Source of the DNA: Pseudidiomarina indica
GTDB taxonomy: Bacteria > Pseudomonadota > Gammaproteobacteria > Enterobacterales > Alteromonadaceae
NCBI RefSeq assembly: GCF_900104245.1
Contig: NZ_FMXN01000001.1
Span: forward strand, 310,001 to 374,000
Length of the DNA stretch: 64,000 nucleotides
Direction of reading: 5' to 3'
A program made the position numbers and the translations under genes. Below the pieces are notes generated by a model that had not been told where the DNA came from, did not search any database, and worked only from the letters and a program-made list of their open reading frames with translations. This document shows, in pieces, positions 57,835 to 64,000 of the stretch. How positions within the stretch are numbered: position 1 is the stretch's first letter; every line of letters begins with the position of its first letter.

Positions 57835-59478
57835 ATGCAGCGCGAAAGTATGGAATTTGATGTCGTTATTGTCGGTGCAGGTCCTGCCGGATTAAGTTGT
57901 GCCATTCGTCTTGCCCAACAAGCTCAAGAACAACAGCAAGAATGCACCATTTGTGTGGTCGAGAAAGGATCCGAAGTAGGCGCCCATATTTTATCAGGGG
58001 CCGTGTTTGAACCCCGTGCATTAAACGAATTAATTCCCGATTGGCAAGAGCGGGGTGCCCCGCTCACCACGCCGGTGGTGAAAGACGATATCATGCTATT
58101 CCGTAATGCGAACGACGCCTCTCGTTTGCCGGGCTTTATGGTGCCTAAAACGTTCCATAACCAAGGGAACTATATTACCAGTATGGGTAACCTCTGCCGC
58201 TGGCTCGCTGAGCAAGCAGAGCAACTAGGGGTTGAAATCTTCCCTGGGTTCCCTGCGGCGGATATCATTATTGAAGATGAGCAAGTCAAGGGAATCATCA
58301 CCGGTGATATGGGGCTGGATCGGCATGGCGAGCCGAAGCCAAGTTTCGAACCGGGAATGGAACTGCGAGCAACCTACACTGTGTTTGCAGAAGGTTGTCG
58401 CGGTCATCTCGGCAAACGGTTACAGCAACACTTTAATTTGTCAGCAGACAAATCTCCTCAACACTATGCCATTGGCTTTAAAGAGATTTGGGATATTCCA
58501 GCGGAGCAGCATCAACCGGGATTAGTCGTACACACCACAGGGTGGCCTTTAGATGGCGATGGCACCGGTGGCGGCTATTTATATCATGCCGAAGATGGTC
58601 AAGTGTATGTTGGGTTAATTGTTGACTTGAATTATCGCAATCCTTATTTAAATCCCTTTGGCGAATTCCAAAAGTTTAAAACCCACCCTGAAATTGCCAA
58701 GGTATTAACAAATGGCAAGCGCGTCACTTATGGCGCCCGAGCAATCACCAAAGGCGGTTTTTACTCACTGCCTAAAATGACGTTTCCCGGTGGCGTGTTA
58801 GTCGGTTGTAATGCCGGCACCTTGAACTTTGCCAAAATCAAAGGGAACCATACGGCAATGAAGTCCGGCATGTTAGCTGCTGAAAGCATTTTTTCGGCCC
58901 TGCAACAAGAAACAGCACCAGCGAGTTTGGATGATTTTGCCCAACGTTTCGAACAGTCATGGCTGTACGATGAGTTATATCGCTCTCGTAATTTTGGTCC
59001 AGCTATTCATAAATTCGGAACCATGCTCGGTGGCGCTTATAACACCCTGGATCAAAACTGGTTTGGGGGCAAACTGCCATTCACCATTAAAGATGAAACA
59101 CCGGACTATCAAATGCTACGTAAAGCGAGTGAATGTCAGCCTATTGAGTATCCGAAGCCTGATAATAAACTCACGTTTGATCGTTTGTCATCGGTGTTTT
59201 TATCGAATACAAACCATGAAGAAGAACAGCCTTGCCATTTAAAATTAACGGATGCTGCCATTCCATTAACCGTGAACTTGCCCCAATACGCAGAACCGGC
59301 CCAACGCTATTGTCCTGCGGGCGTTTACGAAATTGTTGAAGAAAACGGTGAGTCCGTATTTAAAGTTAATGCGCAAAACTGTATCCACTGTAAAACTTGT
59401 GATATCAAAGATCCGTCACAGAATATTACCTGGGTTACTCCGGAAGGCACCGGTGGGCCGAATTACCCGAATATGTAA
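57835..59478 (+). CDS. Electron transfer flavoprotein:ubiquinone oxidoreductase
   Basis: Passes electrons from reduced ETF to the quinone pool at the inner membrane. The 547 residues contain an N-terminal FAD-binding DVVIVGAGPAGLSCAIRLA near 9-27, the quinone-binding and membrane-contact region (about 230-340) with GGGYLYHAEDGQVYVGLI, and a C-terminal 4Fe-4S module with CPAGVYE followed by NCIHCKTCDI. AGGAG lies before the ATG at 57835. It starts three bases after the GGDEF/EAL gene and closes the leucine operon. It directly serves the acyl-CoA dehydrogenases of both clusters. The etfAB genes are not in the window. Confidence 0.95.
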   Translation: MQRESMEFDVVIVGAGPAGLSCAIRLAQQAQEQQQECTICVVEKGSEVGAHILSGAVFEPRALNELIPDWQERGAPLTTPVVKDDIMLFRNANDASRLPGFMVPKTFHNQGNYITSMGNLCRWLAEQAEQLGVEIFPGFPAADIIIEDEQVKGIITGDMGLDRHGEPKPSFEPGMELRATYTVFAEGCRGHLGKRLQQHFNLSADKSPQHYAIGFKEIWDIPAEQHQPGLVVHTTGWPLDGDGTGGGYLYHAEDGQVYVGLIVDLNYRNPYLNPFGEFQKFKTHPEIAKVLTNGKRVTYGARAITKGGFYSLPKMTFPGGVLVGCNAGTLNFAKIKGNHTAMKSGMLAAESIFSALQQETAPASLDDFAQRFEQSWLYDELYRSRNFGPAIHKFGTMLGGAYNTLDQNWFGGKLPFTIKDETPDYQMLRKASECQPIEYPKPDNKLTFDRLSSVFLSNTNHEEEQPCHLKLTDAAIPLTVNLPQYAEPAQRYCPAGVYEIVEENGESVFKVNAQNCIHCKTCDIKDPSQNITWVTPEGTGGPNYPNM

Positions 59479-59514
59479 ATTAATTGAATTGATTTAAAAC
59501 AAGAGTAATATAAT

Positions 59515-59548
59515 AAGAATGGCTGTCTAAAACAGCCATTCTTATTTC
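59515..59548 (+). terminator. Terminator closing the liu operon
   Basis: AAGAATGGCTGT (59515-59526) pairs perfectly with ACAGCCATTCTT (59532-59543) around a five-base loop, followed by ATTTC. It lies 36 bases after the ETF-QO stop and before hns. The arms are long and the T-tail is moderate. The A-rich left flank may let it act on both strands. Confidence 0.75.
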
Positions 59549-59594
59549 AATTGAAAGTTATTTCATCAAAATATCCAACTTAATTAGGTCATAT

Positions 59595-60005
59595 ATGAGT
59601 GATACTTTAAAAATCTTGTTACATGAGCGTCGTCTAAAAGCTGCCGTAAAAGGATTAACGATTGCAGAGCTTGAAGCAGTGAAGGAAAAGCTTGAAAGGA
59701 TCATTGATGACCGCCGCGAGGAAGAAGCGGAAATGCTAAAAATGGAAGAAGAAAAGCTTCGTAAAGTTGAAGAAGTGAAGCGTTTAATGGACGAACTCGG
59801 GGTTGGTCTTACTGAGCTTGTCGGCGAGGACGTCACTCCAGCGGTTGCAAGCACAACCAGAAAACGTGCTCCTAAGCCGCCAAAGTATGCGATCATTGAT
59901 GCTCATGGAGAGCGGATCACCTGGACAGGACAAGGGCGCATGCCAAATGCTCTGAAAGCGGCGATTGAATCAGGTAAATCGTTGGAAGATTTCCTGATTA
60001 AATAA
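59595..60005 (+). CDS. hns: H-NS family nucleoid-structuring protein
   Basis: Binds and silences AT-rich DNA. The 136 residues align along the whole of E. coli H-NS (137): an N-terminal oligomerisation coiled coil (about 1-65) starting MSDTLKILLHERRLKAA, a second dimer region and linker (66-95, with TRKRAPKPP), and the C-terminal DNA-binding domain (about 96-136) with TWTGQGRMPNAL, including the AT-hook-like QGR, and GKSLEDFLIK. Monocistronic, flanked by the liu terminator and an IS relic. An AGG lies about ten bases before the ATG. H-NS itself is more likely than StpA but a paralogue cannot be excluded. Confidence 0.94.
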   Translation: MSDTLKILLHERRLKAAVKGLTIAELEAVKEKLERIIDDRREEEAEMLKMEEEKLRKVEEVKRLMDELGVGLTELVGEDVTPAVASTTRKRAPKPPKYAIIDAHGERITWTGQGRMPNALKAAIESGKSLEDFLIK

Positions 60006-60031
60006 TGAAGTCTTGGTGTAGGCTATTTCGC

Positions 60032-60163
60032 GAGACTGTAAAAGATTTTGTGTAAATGGCTAGTTGCACTGTTAAATCCGACCCTGGTACATAATCTCGA
60101 ACTGCGCCATGGTCGGTTTCCAGTTGCGTATCGGCATCGTCCACTTTTTTACACAAAATCTTT
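60032..60163 (-). mobile_element. IS256-type insertion sequence relic (internally deleted)
   Basis: Matching inverted ends share the 16-mer AAAGATTTTGTGTAAA (60041-60056 on plus, 60148-60163 on minus). Between them, on the minus strand, codons read PIRNWKPTMAQFEIMYQGRI followed by TAA, which resembles the C-terminus of IS256/Mutator-family transposases. The rest of the transposase is gone, leaving about 130 bases, MITE-like. No clear 8-9 base target duplication was found. Family naming rests on recalled similarity of the C-terminal pattern and ends. Confidence 0.68.
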
Positions 60164-60171
60164 ATCATCAA

Positions 60172-60816
60172 CTAATCAATTGTTAAATTAATATCACCCA
60201 CTCCCGTACTAATACTAATGAGTGCGGCACCCGTTGATGAAGCACGACTTTTTGCCGTCATTAAGAAACGATTATTTTCAATTTGTCCGGTTCCTTTAAT
60301 CTTACTATCCCCCACACCGACATCAGTCTTAATGGTGCCATAATCACCAAATAACTCGAGATTCACAGCACCGACTCCAACATCAATGACCATAGAACTC
60401 GTCCATAATTCACCGTCGATACTGCCCACTCCTAAATCGGTATCCAAGGATTGAATTTGAGGGACTTTAATATACCAATCCACTTTAATATCGTCGTCAT
60501 TCTTAATCTTAAGCTTTAATTCGTTGCCATTTTGATGAGCCACAAGTTCAGCATCACTCACTCGTCCTTTTTTCTTAAAAAATGATGAGTCATCTTGATA
60601 AGCCCGCGCAGTCACGGAAATAACATCACCTTGTGTGCGTTCAAAATAAATGGTCCCAACTTTCACATCCAAAATGAGTTCAGTCGCTGTTGAAGCCGTA
60701 TAATCAGCTTGCAAGTGCTTTTCCTCGGTCGCGTCAGCCGATAACGACCACGTTGCCATGGTGACACCTGCAATCATTCCGCAAGCAGTTCCCCACACAG
60801 TGCGTTGACGGTTCAT
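60172..60816 (-). CDS. Exported repeat protein of unknown function (beta-helix/adhesin-head-like)
   Basis: A 214-residue protein with a signal peptide (about 1-29, predicted cleavage SADA-TEEK) and no further membrane segment, so periplasmic or surface. The mature part holds five copies of a short turn motif of the form D-x-G-V-G-x-[IVS]: near 50-56 (DVKVGTI), 127-133 (LGVGSID), 145-151, 165-171 and 203-209. Each is followed by a hydrophobic beta strand. This looks like DUF4097/auto-transporter head-type beta-helix proteins, but no function can be assigned. TAGGAG lies about nine bases before the ATG. It adjoins the IS relic. Confidence 0.75.
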   Translation of the reverse strand: MNRQRTVWGTACGMIAGVTMATWSLSADATEEKHLQADYTASTATELILDVKVGTIYFERTQGDVISVTARAYQDDSSFFKKKGRVSDAELVAHQNGNELKLKIKNDDDIKVDWYIKVPQIQSLDTDLGVGSIDGELWTSSMVIDVGVGAVNLELFGDYGTIKTDVGVGDSKIKGTGQIENNRFLMTAKSRASSTGAALISISTGVGDINLTID

Positions 60817-61036
60817 ATGATTCTCCTAGTTAGTCAATCTTGTCTTTATTCGTCAATTAACTCTGTCACTAAGAATCAAAGCAAAGATTGTGCCAATCAT
60901 GATATTTACCAATAAATCAGACACTTAAATAAAACAAAAAAGAGTCAGTGCGGATTGTTTTCGTCAAACTAGCGAAAATGTGTTGAAATACACCAAGATT
61001 CGTCATTTTGTTCAAACCGAGACTGAAGCGACACTC

Positions 61037-61750
61037 ATGCCAGACACATCCACCATTGAACCTATTGGCTATATTGAATCGCCCTTTACCGGGAAGTTTG
61101 CAGTGCCACGACAACCGGGCTTGGTCCCCGCAGCAGAAGCAAGATTGGTTCTGACGGGCAAGTATGCAGCACCAGACTGCGTCAGAGGGATCTCTGAATT
61201 TTCCCATCTTTGGGTGATTTTTCAGTTTCATCAAACCCGAGACCAAGGCTGGAAGCCACTGGTCCGACCACCTCGTCTAGGCGGTAATGAAAAACGCGGG
61301 GTATTTGCCACACGTTCCACCTTTCGACCTAACCACCTTGGGCTGTCAGTGGTGGAACTGCAGAAAGTTATTTACCACCCCCAACAAACGGTGCTCGTCG
61401 TTAAAGGGGGAGATTGGGTGAATCAAACCCCCATTATTGATATCAAACCTTATGTGCCATTCGCAGACTGTATTCCAGCGGCAACCAGTCAATGGGCACC
61501 AACGGCTCCCCCTGCGTCATTCAGTACGGTATTTACCCACCAGGCTCGACACCAGTTGGAAGAATTAAGCCTGCAGTATCCCCACCTGGAAACCCTAATC
61601 TGCCAAGTATTAGCACAAGATCCTCGCCCGGCTTATCAACATCAAGAAGCTGCAGGACGTGAATACGGAATGACTTTGTACGACATCAATATTCGCTGGT
61701 CTGTGGAGGGGCAGCAAAATCAAGTAATAAATCTGACCAAAGGCTTTTGA
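61037..61750 (+). CDS. trmO: tRNA (t6A37)-N6-methyltransferase TrmO (TsaA/YaeB)
   Basis: Adds a methyl group to t6A37 of threonine tRNAs using S-adenosylmethionine. A 237-residue protein with the UPF0066 beta-barrel SAM-binding domain: IEPIGYIESPFTGKFAVPRQ near 7-26, RPPRLGGNEKRGVFATRSTF, FRPNHLGLSVVEL near 98-110, and IIDIKPYVPFADC near 135-147, then a C-terminal tRNA-binding domain. The ATG at 61037 is chosen where homology begins. The frame extends upstream to a GTG at 60980 without conserved sequence. E. coli trmO also lies beside proS. Confidence 0.93.
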   Translation: MPDTSTIEPIGYIESPFTGKFAVPRQPGLVPAAEARLVLTGKYAAPDCVRGISEFSHLWVIFQFHQTRDQGWKPLVRPPRLGGNEKRGVFATRSTFRPNHLGLSVVELQKVIYHPQQTVLVVKGGDWVNQTPIIDIKPYVPFADCIPAATSQWAPTAPPASFSTVFTHQARHQLEELSLQYPHLETLICQVLAQDPRPAYQHQEAAGREYGMTLYDINIRWSVEGQQNQVINLTKGF

Positions 61751-61836
61751 GAGCGGGTCACTACTGATAGAATTTAGCGTACAATTCACAAACGAACATC
61801 ATAAACGAACATTTTTGCTGGAAGTTGAGGAAACAC

Positions 61837-63546
61837 ATGCGTACCAGCCAGTATTTATTAGGCACATTGAAAGAAACCCCGACTGATGCCGAAGTCATCA
61901 GTCATCAATTAATGTTACGGGCGGGCATGATTCGCCGCGTAGCAGCGGGTCTTTACACCTGGACACCGACTGGATTGCGCGTTCTGCGCAAAGTCGAACA
62001 GGTTGTTCGCGAAGAAATGAACCGTGTTGGCGCATTGGAAGTGTTAATGCCGATGGTGCAACCTGCGGATCTATGGGAAGAGTCTGGCCGCTGGCAAGAT
62101 TATGGGCCTGAGCTGTTACGCTTAAAAGACCGTCACCAACGCGATTTTGTGTTAGGTCCGACCCATGAAGAAGTCATCAGTGAATTAGCGCGTAAAGAAA
62201 TCAGCAGCTATAAACAATTGCCGCTGAATTTATACCAAATTCAGACCAAATTCCGTGATGAAATCCGCCCGCGTTTTGGCGTGATGCGTTCTCGCGAATT
62301 TATTATGAAAGACGCCTATTCGTTCCACTTGGACGCAGGCTGTTTGCAGCAAACTTACGATGCCATGCATGCCGCATATTGTCGTATTTTTGAACGGCTC
62401 GGTTTAGATTACCGCCCAGTGATTGCTGATACCGGCTCCATTGGCGGCAGTTATTCCCATGAGTTCCACGTATTGGCCAGCTCTGGCGAAGATGATATCG
62501 CGTTTTCGGATCAATCCAACTACGCCGCAAACGTTGAAATGGCAGAAGCAGTCGCACCTGCGATTGCCCGCCCTGCTCCCAACGCGGCCCTTGAAAAAGT
62601 CGCCACCCCCAATGCGAAAACCATTGCAGCCTTAGTTGAGCAGTTTGAGTTACCCATTGAAAGAACCGTTAAAACATTGATTGTTCATGGCCGTGAACCA
62701 GGGCAGCTGGTGGCTTTGATGGTGCGTGGTGATCATGAACTCAACGAAATTAAGGCAGCGAAACACCCGCTGGTTAGCAATCCATTAGAATTTGCCAGCG
62801 AAGAAGAAATTCGGGCAGCCATTGGCGCTGGCCCCGGCTCACTGGGTCCCGTTCACTTATCAATGCCACTAATTGTGGATCGTAGTGTGGCGGTTCTTGC
62901 AGATTTCGCAGCAGGTGCGAATGAAGATGGCTACCATTACTTTAATATCAATTGGGACCGTGATGTCACCTTACCTGAAGTCGCTGATTTACGGAATGTG
63001 GTCAATGGGGATCCCAGCCCGTGCGGCCAAGGAACTCTGCAAATTAAACGTGGTATCGAAGTCGGCCATATTTTCCAGCTAGGGAAGAAGTATTCAGAAG
63101 CGATGAAAGTGGGCGTGCTCACTGAGTCAGGTCATCACGATACCTTAATGATGGGCTGTTACGGCATCGGTATTTCTCGAATTGTGGCAGCCGCCATTGA
63201 ACAAAATCATGACCAGCAAGGGATTATTTGGCCACCGGCATTAGCGCCTTTCCAAGTCGCTATTATTCCAATGAACATGCATAAATCGACCCGTGTGCAA
63301 GCTGTGGCAGAGCAATTATACGCAGCTCTCACGCAAGCCGGCATCGAGGTGTTGTTCGACGATCGCAAAGAGCGTCCTGGGGTGATGTTTGCAGATATGG
63401 AATTAATCGGTTTACCTCACCAAATCATCATCGGTGAACGGAATCTTGATGAACAATTGGTGGAATATAAGAGCCGTCGTAGTGGCGAGCGTGATACCAT
63501 TAAAATCGATGAAGTGGTCAACTTTATTCAGCAGCAATTGCGCTGA
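61837..63546 (+). CDS. proS: Prolyl-tRNA synthetase
   Basis: A bacterial-type class II synthetase with a cis-editing domain. From the ATG at 61837 (GAGG ten bases upstream) it has 569 residues against 572 in E. coli, beginning [20 protein letters not shown]. Motif 2 is in [21 protein letters not shown]-type sequence near 138-155. The editing domain spans about 225-400, and motif 3 is in [14 protein letters not shown] near 435-448. The anticodon-binding domain (about 475-569) is complete. A TTG four codons upstream is rejected because it overlaps the ribosome-binding site. Followed by a strong terminator. Confidence 0.97.
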   Translation: MRTSQYLLGTLKETPTDAEVISHQLMLRAGMIRRVAAGLYTWTPTGLRVLRKVEQVVREEMNRVGALEVLMPMVQPADLWEESGRWQDYGPELLRLKDRHQRDFVLGPTHEEVISELARKEISSYKQLPLNLYQIQTKFRDEIRPRFGVMRSREFIMKDAYSFHLDAGCLQQTYDAMHAAYCRIFERLGLDYRPVIADTGSIGGSYSHEFHVLASSGEDDIAFSDQSNYAANVEMAEAVAPAIARPAPNAALEKVATPNAKTIAALVEQFELPIERTVKTLIVHGREPGQLVALMVRGDHELNEIKAAKHPLVSNPLEFASEEEIRAAIGAGPGSLGPVHLSMPLIVDRSVAVLADFAAGANEDGYHYFNINWDRDVTLPEVADLRNVVNGDPSPCGQGTLQIKRGIEVGHIFQLGKKYSEAMKVGVLTESGHHDTLMMGCYGIGISRIVAAAIEQNHDQQGIIWPPALAPFQVAIIPMNMHKSTRVQAVAEQLYAALTQAGIEVLFDDRKERPGVMFADMELIGLPHQIIIGERNLDEQLVEYKSRRSGERDTIKIDEVVNFIQQQLR

Positions 63547-63563
63547 TAAGGCCATCATTATGC

Positions 63564-63596
63564 AAAACCCGAACCCTTAAAGTTCGGGTTTTTTTA
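63564..63596 (+). terminator. Rho-independent terminator after proS
   Basis: AAAACCCGAAC (63564-63574) pairs with GTTCGGGTTTT (63582-63592) around a seven-base loop, with the T run extending to 63595. It lies 18 bases after the proS stop. The A-rich left arm could also stop transcripts from the convergent gpt gene. Confidence 0.88.
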
Positions 63597-63608
63597 TTGC
63601 TGGGATTG

Positions 63609-64000
63609 TTAGGATTCCTCGGCCATTGGCTCGGCGTAGCTCAACTGAAGGTCCCAGGGGAAATGAATCCAGGTTTGCTGCGCCAACTCCACCACAAAGT
63701 CATCCACTAACGGCATTCCCTGGGGCTTCGCATACACCGTCATAAACTTTGCTTTAGGCAACCGTTGGCGCAAAAATTTAAGCGTATTCCCCGTATCGAC
63801 TAAATCATCGATCACCAAAAACCCTTCACCATCCGCTGTGGCGCTCACGTCTTTATGCATCACCAGCTGTTGTTGGTGGGTTTGATGCTCGTATGAACTT
63901 AAGCTCACCACATCCACTAATCGCAAATTCAGTTCGCGTGCCAAAATGGCCGCTGGAACTAAACCGCCACGGCTTACGGCAATAATCCCACTCTATTGTA
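63609..64000 (-). CDS. gpt: Xanthine-guanine phosphoribosyltransferase, 5' end beyond window, with in-frame amber
   Basis: Salvages guanine and xanthine by transfer onto PRPP. Visible codons match the E. coli Gpt C-terminal four-fifths: GIIAVSRGGLVPAAILAREL, SLSSYEHQ, the PRPP loop GFLVIDDLVDTGNT, and AKPQGMPLVDDFVVELAQQT. Reading back, GGG (63987-63989), AGT (63990-63992), then TAG at 63993-63995 and CAA (63996-63998). E. coli Gpt has the invariant-looking Gln-Trp-Lys-Gly here, so the TAG replaces a Trp codon (TGG) and the frame appears to continue beyond it. Pseudogene, point mutation or base-call error near the sequence end are all possible. Confidence 0.85.

Noticed and set aside
59545-59556. 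Palindrome TTTCAATTGAAA before hns as an operator
   Set aside because: Short, AT-rich and partly overlapping the tail of the liu terminator. Such 12-mers arise by chance in AT-rich gaps and no matching promoter spacing was found.
60817-61036. Promoters in the 220-base gap between the exported repeat protein and trmO
   Set aside because: TTGACG and GTGACA hexamers occur on the minus strand, but no -10 at a workable distance was convincing in either direction.
1-64000. tRNA, rRNA, CRISPR, prophage or integrated island
   Set aside because: No tRNA-like cloverleaf, rRNA stretch, regularly spaced repeats or phage genes were recognised. Apart from the IS relic the genes read as core or metabolic chromosome, with no abrupt change in composition visible by eye.

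Overview
The window is about 64 kb of densely coding chromosome from a gammaproteobacterium. Nearly every gene has a close enterobacterial counterpart and several neighbourhoods keep E. coli order: xerD-dsbC-recJ-prfB-lysS, rpsB-tsf-pyrH-frr-uppS-cdsA-dxr-rseP-bamA-ompH-lpxD-fabZ-lpxA-lpxB, yqcC-truC, syd/queF/ppnN and gcvA-rlmM. The aerobic amino-acid catabolism (a complete leucine module under a MerR-type LiuR, plus valine and isoleucine genes), the NAD-type isocitrate dehydrogenase and the DUF3549/DUF3301/DUF3192 proteins suggest a marine Alteromonadales, possibly Idiomarinaceae. That assignment is inference from gene content only. No tRNA, rRNA, CRISPR array, intact insertion sequence or prophage was seen.

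Layout. 1-8.9 kb (all minus): lysS (3' end cut by the window), prfB with its +1 programmed frameshift, recJ, dsbC, xerD, then a small quinone-stress operon (glutathionyl-hydroquinone reductase, pirin, quinone oxidoreductase). 9.0-22.8 kb (minus): the translation and envelope biogenesis supercluster, from rpsB with its autoregulatory leader down to lpxB, divided by terminators after tsf and frr. 23.1-27.4 kb (plus): map, glnD, dapD. 27.3-35.3 kb: short units of mixed orientation (truC/yqcC, DUF3549/DUF3301, Mpo1-like and GNAT, syd, queF, ppnN, DUF3192, NAD-IDH). 35.4-43.5 kb (minus): rlmM, an alpha/beta hydrolase, gcvA, and the valine/isoleucine genes (SDR, mmsB, HIB-CoA hydrolase, isobutyryl-CoA dehydrogenase, mmsA), with a divergent AraC-type regulator and an EamA transporter. 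45.4-59.5 kb: a thiolase divergent from liuR-liuA-liuB-liuC-liuD-liuE-acetoacetyl-CoA synthetase-GGDEF/EAL protein-ETF:quinone oxidoreductase, packed so tightly that one transcript is likely. 59.6-64 kb: hns, an IS256-type relic, a periplasmic repeat protein, trmO, proS, and a gpt gene that runs off the window and carries an in-frame amber codon.

How the genes work together. The 38-59.5 kb region is a branched-chain amino-acid catabolic island. Leucine carbon goes from isovaleryl-CoA through methylcrotonyl-CoA, methylglutaconyl-CoA and HMG-CoA to acetoacetate, which the synthetase activates and the divergent thiolase can split to acetyl-CoA. Electrons from the acyl-CoA dehydrogenases leave through ETF to ETF-QO. 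Valine carbon goes from isobutyryl-CoA to methylmalonate semialdehyde. A membrane GGDEF/EAL protein with eroded catalytic motifs sits inside the leucine operon and is the most unexpected element found.

No gene-free stretch exceeds 300 bases. The longest are 22843-23109 (rpsB leader and promoter, map upstream region), 60817-61036 (divergent starts of the repeat protein and trmO, no clear signal seen) and 60006-60171 (the IS relic).
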